From Leptotrichia hongkongensis (GTDB lineage: Bacteria; Fusobacteriota; Fusobacteriia; Fusobacteriales; Leptotrichiaceae), in the NCBI RefSeq assembly GCF_007990635.1, contig NZ_AP019846.1, positions 558,001-622,000 of the forward strand: a stretch of 64,000 bases of DNA, in the 5' to 3' direction. The notes beneath the pieces are model-generated. The model was not told the DNA's origin. It made no database searches and saw nothing but the letters and a program-made list of their open reading frames with translations. How positions within the stretch are numbered: the first letter of the stretch is position 1; every line of letters starts with the position of its first letter. Shown in pieces: positions 15,197 to 23,095 of the stretch. Made by a program: the position numbers and the translations under genes.

Positions 15197-17152
15197 TTAG
15201 TCTTTTTTTATAACAGGCTTTAATGCTCCTAATATAAGAGCTGAAATGATACTTCCAATAATAACTGCTACTAAGTACAATAAGAAGTTATTGCTTAATA
15301 CCATTACTAAAATTCCACCATGTGGGGCAGGTATTTTTATGTTGAATAAACCTGTTAATCCTCCTGCAATTGCTGAACCTACAACACTTGCTGGAATAAT
15401 TGTTTTCGGATCTGCCGCCGCATAAGGAATTGCACCTTCTGTAATAAATGATAATCCCATTACATAATTTGACAGTCCAGCTTCTCTTTCCTGTTCAGTA
15501 AATTTATTTTTAAATAATGTAGATGCTAATGCAATTGCGATAGGTGGCACCATTCCTCCAGCCATAACTGCCGCCATTGGAATACTTCCACCAGAAGACA
15601 ATGTTGCTGCCAGAGAACCTACACCAAATACATAAGCTGCTTTATTTACAGGACCTCCCATATCTATTGCCATCATTCCGCCTAAAATCAATCCTAGCAA
15701 TGCCGCGCTTGCTCCACTCATTGAAGTAAGCCAGTTATTTAATCCTGTATTTATTATTGAAACTATCGGATTTAATACTAAAACCATACCTAGACCTGTC
15801 ATTAAAACAGATAAAACAGGATAAAACAAGATCATTTTTAATCCATTTAATGATTTTGGCAAGTTTGCTAATGCTTTTACTAAAAATTTAACTACATAAC
15901 CAGCTAAGAAACCTCCAGCTAACGCTCCTAAGAAACCTGAACCTCCAGCTTTTGCCATTGCTCCTGCAACTAATCCTGCTGTAAGCCCTGCTCTTTCACT
16001 TATGCTGTATGCTATATATCCTCCTAGAACAGGTATAAATAAATCAAATGCAACGCCTCCAATTTGAACTTTCAGTATATATGCTAATGTTGTAATTGAA
16101 CCGTAAATCTGTCTAGGGTCATCAGTATTTACAGATTTAGCAAGACTTTCTGCATTTCCTTTTCCTGCCAAGGTATCAACCAAAAATGCCAACGCAATCA
16201 ATATTCCTCCACTTATTACTAATGGAAGCATATAAGAAACTCCGCTTAATAAGTGTTTGTAAAGTCCTTTTTTTTCAGATGAAGATGATTCAGAAGAAGC
16301 TGTAGAAGAACCACTTGCATGGAAAATAGGCGCTTTTCCATCTAAGACTTGCTGAATTAATGCTTTTGCGTTGTTAATACCTTCCTTTGCCTCCACTTGA
16401 ATTAATGGTTTACCATCAAATCTGTTAACTTCAATATTTCTGTTAATTGCTAAAATTACACCAGTTGCTTTTTTTATATCTTCATCAGTTAAGACATTTT
16501 TTCTACCGTCAGCACCATTTGTTTCAACTTTTATGGTTACTCCCATTTCATCAGCAGCTTTTTTTAATGCTTCTGCAGCCATGTAAGTGTGAGCAATTCC
16601 AGTTGGGCAGGCTGTTGCTGCGATTATATAAGGAGCATTTTCATCAGATGAAGTCTGTACAGGTACTTCTTCCTTCTTTTCTTCCTCTGCAAATTTCTCT
16701 GCTTCAGCCTTATTAATAGTATCCAATACTTCATCAGCAGTTTTTGCATTTTCTAGTGCCGCTTTAAAATCATCATCCAGCAATAACTGTGATAATCTTG
16801 CAAGTGTTTCGATATGAGTATTGTTCGCACCATCTGGAGCTGCAATCATAAAGAATAATGTGGCAGGTTCTCCATCCAATGAATCATAGTCGATTCCTTC
16901 AGGTTTTCTTCCCATAGCAAGTGCAGGTTCTTTTACAAACTCTGTTTTTGCATGTGGAATTGCAATTCCTTCCCCAATTCCAGTTGAACTTTGCTCTTCT
17001 CTTGCCATCAACGCTTTGACATAGCCGTCATAGTCATTTAAGACACCTGTTTTTTCATGCAGTTTTGCAAGTTCTTTAATAACATCTACTTTATTTGTAG
17101 ATTGTACATCTAGTTTTATTCTATCTTTAATCAGTAAATCTGATATTTTCAT
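15197..17152 (-). CDS. fruA: PTS fructose transporter EIIABC
   Basis: A 651-residue fused PTS permease. EIIA comes first, with the phosphoacceptor His67 in EGIAIPHAKT. After a charged linker comes EIIB-Fru, with the phosphocysteine Cys182 in AATACPTGIAHTYMAAEAL. EIIC with about nine membrane segments follows from residue 305, including GGMMAIDMGGPVNKAAYVFG and FITEGAIPYAAADP. It imports fructose as fructose-1-phosphate, the substrate of FruK encoded upstream on the same strand. AAGGACGG precedes ATG 17152. The ribosome-site region is duplicated by an insertion sequence now separating this gene from fruK, so operon transcription may be interrupted. Confidence 0.95.
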   Translation of the reverse strand: MKISDLLIKDRIKLDVQSTNKVDVIKELAKLHEKTGVLNDYDGYVKALMAREEQSSTGIGEGIAIPHAKTEFVKEPALAMGRKPEGIDYDSLDGEPATLFFMIAAPDGANNTHIETLARLSQLLLDDDFKAALENAKTADEVLDTINKAEAEKFAEEEKKEEVPVQTSSDENAPYIIAATACPTGIAHTYMAAEALKKAADEMGVTIKVETNGADGRKNVLTDEDIKKATGVILAINRNIEVNRFDGKPLIQVEAKEGINNAKALIQQVLDGKAPIFHASGSSTASSESSSSEKKGLYKHLLSGVSYMLPLVISGGILIALAFLVDTLAGKGNAESLAKSVNTDDPRQIYGSITTLAYILKVQIGGVAFDLFIPVLGGYIAYSISERAGLTAGLVAGAMAKAGGSGFLGALAGGFLAGYVVKFLVKALANLPKSLNGLKMILFYPVLSVLMTGLGMVLVLNPIVSIINTGLNNWLTSMSGASAALLGLILGGMMAIDMGGPVNKAAYVFGVGSLAATLSSGGSIPMAAVMAGGMVPPIAIALASTLFKNKFTEQEREAGLSNYVMGLSFITEGAIPYAAADPKTIIPASVVGSAIAGGLTGLFNIKIPAPHGGILVMVLSNNFLLYLVAVIIGSIISALILGALKPVIKKD

Positions 17153-17153
17153 T

Positions 17154-17180
17154 CTTATACCGTCCTTATGAGTTTATTTT
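17154..17180 (+). repeat. 27-bp direct repeat at the left side of the insertion
   Basis: Identical to 18267-18293. It contains the fruA ribosome site (CCGTCCTT on this strand), which shows that the pre-insertion sequence was one copy between fruK and fruA. Confidence 0.85.
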
Positions 17181-17182
17181 GT

Positions 17183-18266
17183 TGTGAGATAATACATATG
17201 TGACAAGAATATACAAAAAAAGAAAGGTTTCTGATATAATGTAAATCTACCAAACCACATTAAGGAGAAACCTTTCATATGAGTAGTATATCAGAAATAT
17301 ACCGTGTTCGTCAACGGGCAATTGAGTATGCAATAAAACATAATAATAATTCAAAGGCAGCAGTGAAGTATAAGACATCACGTCAGCAGATAAAACGTTG
17401 GAGAGACAGATACGACGGAACAGTCCAGTCTCTTCTGCCAAAAAGCAGAAGACCTAAAAGCCACCCAAACCAGCACACGCAAGAAGAAATAGAGCTGGTT
17501 ATGAAAAAGTACAGGAAATTTGGCTATGAAGGGCTGGCAGAAGTCTATGTTAAAGCAAGAAAGGAAGGCTACAGCCGTACATACGATTCAATGTGCAAGA
17601 TAATAAGGAAAATGAAGGGCAATGCCAAAGAAAAGCCTAAAAAGCAGCATAAAAGAAAAAGAAAGTTGAACAGGCGAAGTACCCTGGGAAAGAGTGCAGA
17701 TAGACATAAAATATGTTCCAGAAGAATGCATACAGTTTGGAACACGTGACCAGAAGTATTATCAAATAACAGCATTAGATGAATATACAAGAAAAAGAGT
17801 GTTAAGGATAGCAGATGAAAAAAGCACCTATCAGACTGCAAAGTTTCTAGAGAACTTGGAAAGGGAGCTGGGATTTGACATAAAGAAAGTTCAGACAGAT
17901 AATGGGAAAGAGTTCACAAATTCTGAAAGTGATAAGAAAACACTGTTTGAGCTGAAACTGGAGGAGAAGGGGATAGAGTACGTGACAACCCGTCCATATT
18001 CGCCATGGGAGAATGGAAAAGTGGAAAGAAGCCACAGGCTTGACAGCAAGTACTATGCAGACAAGAAATTTAAAAGCAAGGAAGAACTGTTAAGGGCAAT
18101 AAGGAAATACAATACAAGATACAACAACATATCAAGAAAAGTACTGGGCTTTAAGAGTCCAAATGAAGTATTAAAAGAGTACAAGGAAAATCAGTAGGTT
18201 AAAGATACATTAGGAAAGAAATATTTTTTTAATATATTTTTGTAACAAATGTTTGACATCTATACA
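17183..18266 (+). mobile_element. Insertion sequence, IS481-like, decayed
   Basis: About 1.08 kb, bounded by imperfect inverted ends. The left end reads TGTGAGATAATACATATGTG. The right end, on the opposite strand, reads TGTATAGATGTCAAACATTT. Both continue into ACAA-AATATA. A 27-bp direct repeat flanks it. It carries a DDE transposase in broken frames, transcribed opposite to the fru genes. 27 bp is long for a target duplication of this family. Confidence 0.8.
17279..18197 (+). pseudogene. DDE transposase, two frameshifts
   Basis: The N-terminal helix-turn-helix part (VKYKTSRQQIKRWRDRYDGT) is in one frame. The integrase core is in another, with Asp in VQIDIKYVPEE, Asp in VQTDNGKEFT and Glu in WENGKVERSH. 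A short third frame between them reads VEQAKYPG, which joins the two halves naturally. Intact relatives would read ...YPGERVQIDIKYVP. Two missing bases explain it: one in the A-rich tract at 17651-17665, one in GGGAAA at 17686-17691. The C-terminus (KVLGFKSPNEVLKEY) is complete. The IS481-like assignment is from memory of the family. As read, it is not a working enzyme. Confidence 0.8.
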
Positions 18267-18293
18267 CTTATACCGTCCTTATGAGTTTATTTT
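18267..18293 (+). repeat. 27-bp direct repeat at the right side of the insertion
   Basis: An exact copy of 17154-17180. This copy keeps the original upstream neighbour (fruK side). Confidence 0.85.
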
Positions 18294-18366
18294 TATTTGA
18301 CATATTTTTTATTCTATCATAGTAAAACCACTTTAAAACTGGATATTTTAGTTTAAGCAGTGTATT

Positions 18367-19284
18367 TTAAAAAGTTTCTTTTGTAATTTCAATTTCGCTG
18401 TATAATTTATTTACTAAATCTTTTTCTGCAAGTCCGTAAGAATAAGCTGTTGCACTTCCTGAAGCGACTGCCAGTTTAAATGAATCTTCTGGAGAAAGCC
18501 CTTTCACAAATCCAGCAATAAATCCTGCAACCATAGAATCTCCAGCACCAATCGAGTTGATTAATTGCCCTTTTGGAACGGATGCCTCTAATACGAAATC
18601 TTTGTTTACAAGCAATGCTCCTTCGCCACCTCTGGAAAGAATAACATTTTTTACGCCTTTGTCCAAAAAGAATTTACATTTTTCGACAATTTCAGCTTTT
18701 GTTTCCAATTTTTCATTAAACATTTCCCTTAGTTCGTGAATATTTGGTTTTACAAAAAGATTGTTGTGAATGTTGTCTTGCAGTAAATTTCCTCTTGTAT
18801 CAAGTACGATTTCTACATTTGCTTTTATGTTTTCAGATAATTCCTTATAAATTTTGCTGCTGATTGAAGATGGGATACTTCCAGATAGTACAAGGATATC
18901 TCCGTCTTTTAAATGGGAAATCTTGTTAGTCAGCTCCTGTAATTTTTCAGATGTAATTTCTGGTGAGACACCGGTAAGTTCTGTTTCTTTGTCATTACCA
19001 TTAACTTTTACATTGATTCTGGTATTTCCTTCAAGTTCCACAAATTCAGATTTTATGTTGTCTTTTTTTAAATCTCTGACAATAAAATCTCCGACAAATC
19101 CAGCCACAAAGCCAATTGCTGTAGATTCTACATCCAGATTTTTCAATACTTTTGAAACATTAATACCTTTTCCTCCAGCCCTATAATTTACTTCGTGAGC
19201 AAGGTTTAAATGTTCAGCCTGTAAATCATCTTTCAGATACATGTCATAGTCCAATGCTGGATTCAATGTCAATGTGTAAATCAT
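18367..19284 (-). CDS. fruK: 1-phosphofructokinase
   Basis: A 305-residue PfkB-family kinase that phosphorylates fructose-1-phosphate to fructose-1,6-bisphosphate. The N-terminus MIYTLTLNPALDYDMYL and RAGGKGINVSKVLKNL are typical of FruK/LacC. The catalytic loop is SIGAGDSMVAGF, with the base Asp in GAGDS. Two adjacent ATG codons follow AGGAGG. I chose the second (19284) for spacing (6 nt) and family fit. It has its own promoter and is followed by fruA about 1.2 kb on, beyond the insertion sequence. No DeoR-type FruR gene is next to it. Confidence 0.93.
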   Translation of the reverse strand: MIYTLTLNPALDYDMYLKDDLQAEHLNLAHEVNYRAGGKGINVSKVLKNLDVESTAIGFVAGFVGDFIVRDLKKDNIKSEFVELEGNTRINVKVNGNDKETELTGVSPEITSEKLQELTNKISHLKDGDILVLSGSIPSSISSKIYKELSENIKANVEIVLDTRGNLLQDNIHNNLFVKPNIHELREMFNEKLETKAEIVEKCKFFLDKGVKNVILSRGGEGALLVNKDFVLEASVPKGQLINSIGAGDSMVAGFIAGFVKGLSPEDSFKLAVASGSATAYSYGLAEKDLVNKLYSEIEITKETF

Positions 19285-19319
19285 CATTTTCCTCCTTAAA
19301 ATTGTATTTGTACTGTATA

Positions 19320-19348
19320 TTTATATCATTTGAGACTAAAAAAGTCAA
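19320..19348 (-). promoter_or_regulatory. Promoter of fruK
   Basis: Minus strand TTGACT (19348-19343), 17-nt spacer, TATAAA (19325-19320), with TG one base before the -10. It ends about 36 nt before the start codon. Confidence 0.75.
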
Positions 19349-19370
19349 ACAATTTAGAAATATACGTAAT

Positions 19371-19408
19371 AAAAAAATGTAACTAACAGTAAAGTTAATT
19401 ACATTTTT
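19371..19408 (-). terminator. Terminator of adhP
   Basis: Minus strand AAAAATGTAA-TTAAC pairs with GTTA-TTACATTTTT around a 6-nt loop and ends in T7. The A/T symmetry would allow function on both strands. Confidence 0.75.
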
Positions 19409-19430
19409 AATTTAAGTAAATTTAAACGAA

Positions 19431-20474
19431 TTAATGCTTATGTCCGCAACCGCAAGAATGTGAGTGCATATCAATAACCATACGTCCCTGAATTTTTCCT
19501 TCTTCCATTTCTTTAAAGATTTCAGGAGCTTCATCAATAGTTCTTGTTTGAACTACTGGAACAACCAATCCTTCTGCTCCAAATTGGAATGCTTCTCTTA
19601 AGTCTTCCCTTGTTCCAACAAGTGATCCGATTACTTCGATACCATCTAATACTGTTTTTACGATTGGCAAGTCCATAGTTTCTGATGGAAGTCCAACTGC
19701 AACAACTTTACCAGCAGCTCTTACTGAATCAATAGCTTGATTAAATGCAACTTTTGATACAGCAGTAACTACAGCAATATGAGCTCCAATTCCACTTAAT
19801 TCTTTAATTTTTGCAACAGGATCTTCTTTTTTACCATTTATAATATAGTCAGCTCCAACTTCTTTTGCAAGTGCCAATTTGTCATCGTTTATGTCAACAG
19901 CGATTACGTGAGTATTAAATACTTTTTTAGCATATTGAACTGCTAAGTTTCCTAATCCTCCAGCACCATAAATTACTACCCATTGTCCTGGTTGAGGTGT
20001 TCCAACTTTTATTGCTTTATAAGTTGTAACTCCTGCACAAGTAATACTGCTTGCTTGAGCTGGATCCAGCCCTTCTGGAACTTTTACTGCATAATCAGCT
20101 GTAACTATACATTGTTCAGCCATTCCTCCGTCAGCAGAATATCCTGCGTTTATTACATCTCTACACAAAGTTTCTTGCCCATTGATACAGTATTCGCATC
20201 TTCCGCATCCTTCAAAAAACCATGCAATACTTACTCTATCTCCAGGTTTTAGTGATGTTACACCATCAGCAACTTCTCTTACAATTCCAATTCCTTCATG
20301 TCCCAAAACTCTTCCAGGAACTTTTCCAAAATCTCCATGAGCCACATGTAAATCAGTATGGCAAACACCGCAATATTCCACGTCAACTAATGCTTCTCCT
20401 GCTTTTAGCCCTCTTAATTCTTTTTCTACAACTTCTATTCCAGTTCCTTCTTGATTAACTACTACTGCTTTCAT
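19431..20474 (-). CDS. adhP: Zinc alcohol dehydrogenase, AdhP type
   Basis: A 347-residue medium-chain dehydrogenase. Catalytic zinc ligands are in CGVCHTDLH (Cys38) and GHE (His59). Structural zinc cysteines are in [16 protein letters not shown]. The NAD-binding loop is [17 protein letters not shown]. It interconverts aldehydes and alcohols with NAD(H), probably ethanol formation in fermentation. Unusually, the protein ends in [11 protein letters not shown], a His/Cys-rich tail beyond the normal end (GRMVIDM). The promoter carries a Rex-like operator, so expression is likely tied to the NADH/NAD+ ratio. It has its own terminator. Confidence 0.93.
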   Translation of the reverse strand: MKAVVVNQEGTGIEVVEKELRGLKAGEALVDVEYCGVCHTDLHVAHGDFGKVPGRVLGHEGIGIVREVADGVTSLKPGDRVSIAWFFEGCGRCEYCINGQETLCRDVINAGYSADGGMAEQCIVTADYAVKVPEGLDPAQASSITCAGVTTYKAIKVGTPQPGQWVVIYGAGGLGNLAVQYAKKVFNTHVIAVDINDDKLALAKEVGADYIINGKKEDPVAKIKELSGIGAHIAVVTAVSKVAFNQAIDSVRAAGKVVAVGLPSETMDLPIVKTVLDGIEVIGSLVGTREDLREAFQFGAEGLVVPVVQTRTIDEAPEIFKEMEEGKIQGRMVIDMHSHSCGCGHKH

Positions 20475-20513
20475 TATACTATTTCCTTTCTGTTTTAAAA
20501 ATTCATATTAATA

Positions 20514-20533
20514 TATGTGAATATGTTCACATA
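20514..20533. promoter_or_regulatory. Rex-like operator upstream of adhP
   Basis: TATGTGAA-TATG-TTCACATA is a perfect 8-bp inverted repeat. It contains TGTGAA-N4-TTCACA, the core of the redox repressor Rex site. It covers the predicted adhP start point, where binding would block transcription when NADH is low. No rex gene is in view. Confidence 0.7.
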
Positions 20534-20535
20534 AT

Positions 20536-20565
20536 AATATATACCCTATAAAATTAAAAAGTCAA
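20536..20565 (-). promoter_or_regulatory. Promoter of adhP
   Basis: Minus strand TTGACT (20565-20560), 18-nt spacer, TATATT (20541-20536). Overlapping TATA-rich choices exist. The Rex-like site begins 3 nt after the -10. Confidence 0.6.
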
Positions 20566-20604
20566 ATATTTTTTTAATAATTTTTTATTTCAAAAATAAT
20601 ACAT

Positions 20605-20650
20605 AAAAAAGAATTATTTCTAATACTATAAAAATTTAGAAATAATTCTT
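20605..20650 (-). terminator. Terminator of the FMN reductase gene
   Basis: AAGAATTATTTCTAA (20609-20623) pairs perfectly with TTAGAAATAATTCTT (20636-20650). The minus strand then has T6. Confidence 0.8.
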
Positions 20651-20709
20651 ATATTATATTAACTTCTATTTAAACAGCAAACTTATGACAATATCTTATA
20701 ACAAAAGAT

Positions 20710-20741
20710 AAAATCTAATATTTTAAAATAATTAAAATATA
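20710..20741 (+). repeat. Dispersed intergenic repeat, type 2, copy 2
   Basis: Matches 14898-14929 at 31 of 32 positions. The flank to 20777 reads, on the minus strand, TATACTAAATCCCGTTTAAAA. That resembles the end of the type 1 element (TATAGTCAATCCCATTTAAA at 41501), so types 1 and 2 share a terminal motif. Confidence 0.5.
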
Positions 20742-20782
20742 GTTTATAGTTTTTATTTTTAAACGGGATTTAGTATATTTTT

Positions 20783-21340
20783 TTATTTAATAAATTCCAA
20801 AAATTCTTTTACTTGTTTTTTTAAGGCCTCTTTATGTTCATCAGTAAGAGTTAAAACTCCTGTTTGCCATGCTTCTGCTGGTACAACTAAACCTGTTCCA
20901 ATTTCCTCCATTGGATTCATACGGATATAAGCAAATAATGTTGAAAGATTCTGTCTTACAAATTTTCCTTCTGTAGAACCTGCAATACTGCTTACAGTTA
21001 CTGGTTTTCCTGCGATAACTGTTGGTGTCTCTCTATCGAAAGCTACTAATGGACGAGATAACCAGTCTAGTACATTTTTAAGTATGGCAGGGTAAGAGCC
21101 GTTGTATTCTGGTGAGACAACCCATAATGCATCTGCTTTTTCAGCTTGGCTACGAATATTTTTGACTGCCTGTGGTGCTGGAAATTCTGTATCTTGTTCT
21201 AATAAAGGAACATCTCTGTAATTTAAAAATTCCACATTTACTTCTTTTTTTAATTCTTCTGCAATATAATCTGCAACTGTTTGGTTAAATGAATTTTTTC
21301 TAAAAGATCCTACGATTAATAATACTGTTTTTTTTGACAT
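20783..21340 (-). CDS. NADPH-dependent FMN reductase (flavodoxin-like)
   Basis: A 185-residue NADPH:FMN/quinone reductase of the ChrR/YieF type. The FMN phosphate loop is VGSFRKNSFNQTVAD at residues 11-25. The family motif is WVVSPEYNGSYPAILKNVLDWLSRP. TVSSIAGSTEGKF lies near the flavin ring. Such enzymes reduce quinones, azo or nitro compounds in the cytosol, often as stress defence. GGAGG precedes the ATG. The promoter contains a palindrome related to that of the MarR gene immediately upstream on the same strand, suggesting MarR control. It ends at a strong terminator. Confidence 0.88.
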   Translation of the reverse strand: MSKKTVLLIVGSFRKNSFNQTVADYIAEELKKEVNVEFLNYRDVPLLEQDTEFPAPQAVKNIRSQAEKADALWVVSPEYNGSYPAILKNVLDWLSRPLVAFDRETPTVIAGKPVTVSSIAGSTEGKFVRQNLSTLFAYIRMNPMEEIGTGLVVPAEAWQTGVLTLTDEHKEALKKQVKEFLEFIK

Positions 21341-21375
21341 TTTGTTTCCTCCATTTTTTATTGTTCTAAAATTAT

Positions 21376-21403
21376 ATTTTAATAACTAAATTTAGTATGT
21401 TAA
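21376..21403 (-). promoter_or_regulatory. Promoter with palindrome for the FMN reductase gene
   Basis: Minus strand TTAACA (21403-21398), 16-nt spacer, TAAAAT (21381-21376). The spacer holds the perfect palindrome ACTAAATTTAGT (21385-21396). It is similar in sequence and position to the palindrome of the marR promoter and is probably a MarR operator. Confidence 0.55.
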
Positions 21404-21462
21404 GTAAAAATTTTTGAAAGTCAGGAAAAATGAGTTTATTAAGTATAATTCTAAAATAGATT

Positions 21463-21894
21463 TTATATGTTTTTAAATTTTCTTAAAATTCTTATTAATT
21501 CCTGTTTTTCTTCGGATGAAAGGATACTATAGGTATTTTTTATTTCATTACGGTGTTCAGGTAAAAGAGTTTCAAATAGTTTTTTTCCCTCATCTGTCAA
21601 ACCTACTAGAAACGCACGCTTATCTGTTGGGCAAGTCTTTTTGTATAACCAGCCTTTCTGTTCCATATTTTTTATAACAACCGTAATATTTCCCGAAGTT
21701 GACAGTGCTTTTTCAATAAGTTCACAAACACGCATTTCACCTTTTGTATAAAGCACATCTAGAACACTAAATTGTGAAACAGTAATCCCTTTCTCCCTAA
21801 AATCTTTTCCAATTTTATTATTAATACTCTTAACAGCCTTTTGCAATATAATCTGCAAATGAATATCCGAATTTTTTTCCCAGCTTGTATCCAT
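21463..21894 (-). CDS. MarR-family transcriptional regulator
   Basis: A 143-residue winged-helix regulator. The HTH runs through ITVSQFSVLDVLYTKGEMRVCELIEKALSTSGNITVVIKNMEQKGW. The wing is KKTCPTDKRAFLVGLTDEGKKLF (about residues 80-105). MarR dimers usually repress their own gene and a neighbouring defence gene until an aromatic or oxidising ligand binds. AAGGAG lies 9 nt before ATG 21894. Its own promoter carries two ACTA-TAGT palindromes, and the downstream FMN reductase carries a third, so a small autoregulated regulon is likely. The inducer is unknown. Confidence 0.92.
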   Translation of the reverse strand: MDTSWEKNSDIHLQIILQKAVKSINNKIGKDFREKGITVSQFSVLDVLYTKGEMRVCELIEKALSTSGNITVVIKNMEQKGWLYKKTCPTDKRAFLVGLTDEGKKLFETLLPEHRNEIKNTYSILSSEEKQELIRILRKFKNI

Positions 21895-21915
21895 AAACCA
21901 TATCTCCTTAACAAT

Positions 21916-21966
21916 TTCACTAATTAGTAATTAATTTATTTTATCACTAGTTAGTGATTTTGTCAA
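21916..21966 (-). promoter_or_regulatory. marR promoter with two palindromic operators
   Basis: Minus strand TTGACA (21966-21961), 17-nt spacer, TAAAAT (21943-21938). The spacer is filled by ATCACTA-GT-TAGTGAT (21943-21958), a perfect 7-bp inverted repeat. A second, weaker copy, TTCACTAATTAGTAA (21916-21930), lies downstream of the -10. This layout fits autorepression. Confidence 0.7.
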
Positions 21967-21970
21967 TATC

Positions 21971-21999
21971 TTTTTGTATATCCAAATAAAAAGAAAAAT
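21971..21999 (+). repeat. 29-nt sequence repeated at 29448
   Basis: An exact 29-nt match to 29448-29476 (TTTTTGTATATCC followed by AAATAAAAAGAAAAAT). The surrounding DNA is also similar. The rest of the gene-free stretch 22000-22299 is AT-rich, with no ORF and only weak hairpins (for example GACAGTA/TACTTGTC near 22160). Confidence 0.6.
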
Positions 22000-22299
22000 A
22001 AGTAATGGAATATAATGAAAATAAACTATTAAAAGTAGATAGAAAAATAAAAGTTTAATTATTGGGAAATTCTGAATAATTAAAGATAGTGGTAAAGAGA
22101 GAACTAAGTATATTAAGTGCTTAAATTATTGTAAATCAGATTTTAGTGTTTGATCGAAGACAGTAATAAATACTTGTCTAGTTATAATTTTGTTAAAATT
22201 AAAATTTTAAATAATAAAATTATGTTCGTCGAAAAAATTATTAGTAAAAAAGATAAAAAAATTGAATAAAATTTTTGTTATAATTTTATTTTTTGAATC

Positions 22300-22327
22300 T
22301 TGACAAAAATAGAAAACAAGCTATACT
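22300..22327 (+). promoter_or_regulatory. Promoter of the sugar-acid-type operon
   Basis: TTGACA (22300-22305), 16-nt spacer, TATACT (22322-22327). The start would be near 22334, about 48 nt before the first ATG. Confidence 0.65.
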
Positions 22328-22381
22328 TTTAGTAGTGTAATAGAGAATAGTAGATAAAAGAGAAATATCTTGGAGGTCAAA

Positions 22382-22843
22382 ATGATATATACGAATTTAA
22401 AAGATACTTTGCAAAATAAAAATATTGCTAAAAAAGTTCAGGAATGTATTGAATATACAAATAAAAATTTAGAGGAACTAAAAAAACTTGATGGTGGAGC
22501 GTATGATATTGAATTAGACATAAAAATGCATGTAAATACCTACGAAACAGGTACAGCGGAAGATAAAATTATGGAAACTCATCTAAAAAATCTAGATGTA
22601 CAAATAATGCTTTGTGGAGAGGAATATGTGGCATTTAATACTTCGGATAATATGAAAATTGAGAAAACAGATAAAGAAAAAGATTTAGTTATTTATTCGG
22701 GCGATGTTTTATTTAACATTTTGTTAAAAGATGAAGATGTATTAGTGTTGTATCCGAATGATGTACATATGCCAGGATTAAAAGTGAAGGAATCAAAGAA
22801 AATAAAAAAACTTGTTTTTAAAGTACCGTTAAATGAACTTTAA
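22382..22843 (+). CDS. YhcH/YjgK/YiaL family protein
   Basis: A 153-residue cupin-like protein of the YhcH/YjgK/YiaL family. Family blocks are METHLKNLDVQIMLCGEEYVAF in the middle and VLYPNDVHMPGL near the C-terminus, where conserved Glu and His residues bind a metal in known structures. Members occur in sialate, ascorbate/diketogulonate and other sugar-acid operons, possibly as sugar isomerases or anomerases. Start at ATG 22382 follows GGAGG by 4 nt; the frame opens earlier with a TTG. It is separated from the following genes by a 250-nt gap with an inverted-repeat element, but lies in the same direction and context. Confidence 0.85.
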   Translation: MIYTNLKDTLQNKNIAKKVQECIEYTNKNLEELKKLDGGAYDIELDIKMHVNTYETGTAEDKIMETHLKNLDVQIMLCGEEYVAFNTSDNMKIEKTDKEKDLVIYSGDVLFNILLKDEDVLVLYPNDVHMPGLKVKESKKIKKLVFKVPLNEL

Positions 22844-22886
22844 TTTTTATTTTTAATTAAAACAAATGAAGTTCAGTCTTTATTAG

Positions 22887-22995
22887 ACCTGTTCGATAAT
22901 TATATTAAATTTGAAATTACAATTAGATAGATATCGCTCTGAAAAGAGTGAGATATCTTAGTTAGAGATAAAAATACAATGTTACCGAACAAGTC
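22887..22995 (+). repeat. TA-flanked inverted-repeat element (MITE-like)
   Basis: 109 nt with ends GACCTGTTCGATAA and, inverted, GACTTGTTCGGTAA, flanked on both sides by TA. The centre is a further palindrome (AGATATC...GATATCT, 22932-22963). It encodes nothing. The TA duplication and GACYTGTTCG ends suggest mobilisation by an IS5/Tc-like transposase, which is inference. It sits between the YiaL-like gene and the next gene of the operon. Confidence 0.65.
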
Positions 22996-23095
22996 TATTA
23001 TTATTTTCAAATTCTATTTAGATATATCTAACTTATTATCAAATTAAAAAAACTTTTGTTTTAAAGTAATTATTTTTTGGAAAGGAGGGAAAAAA

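Noticed and set aside
17651-17700. Programmed frameshift joining two transposase ORFs
   Set aside because: Two separate shifts through a third frame are needed, unlike the single A-tract slip of IS3-type elements. Decay or read error is simpler.
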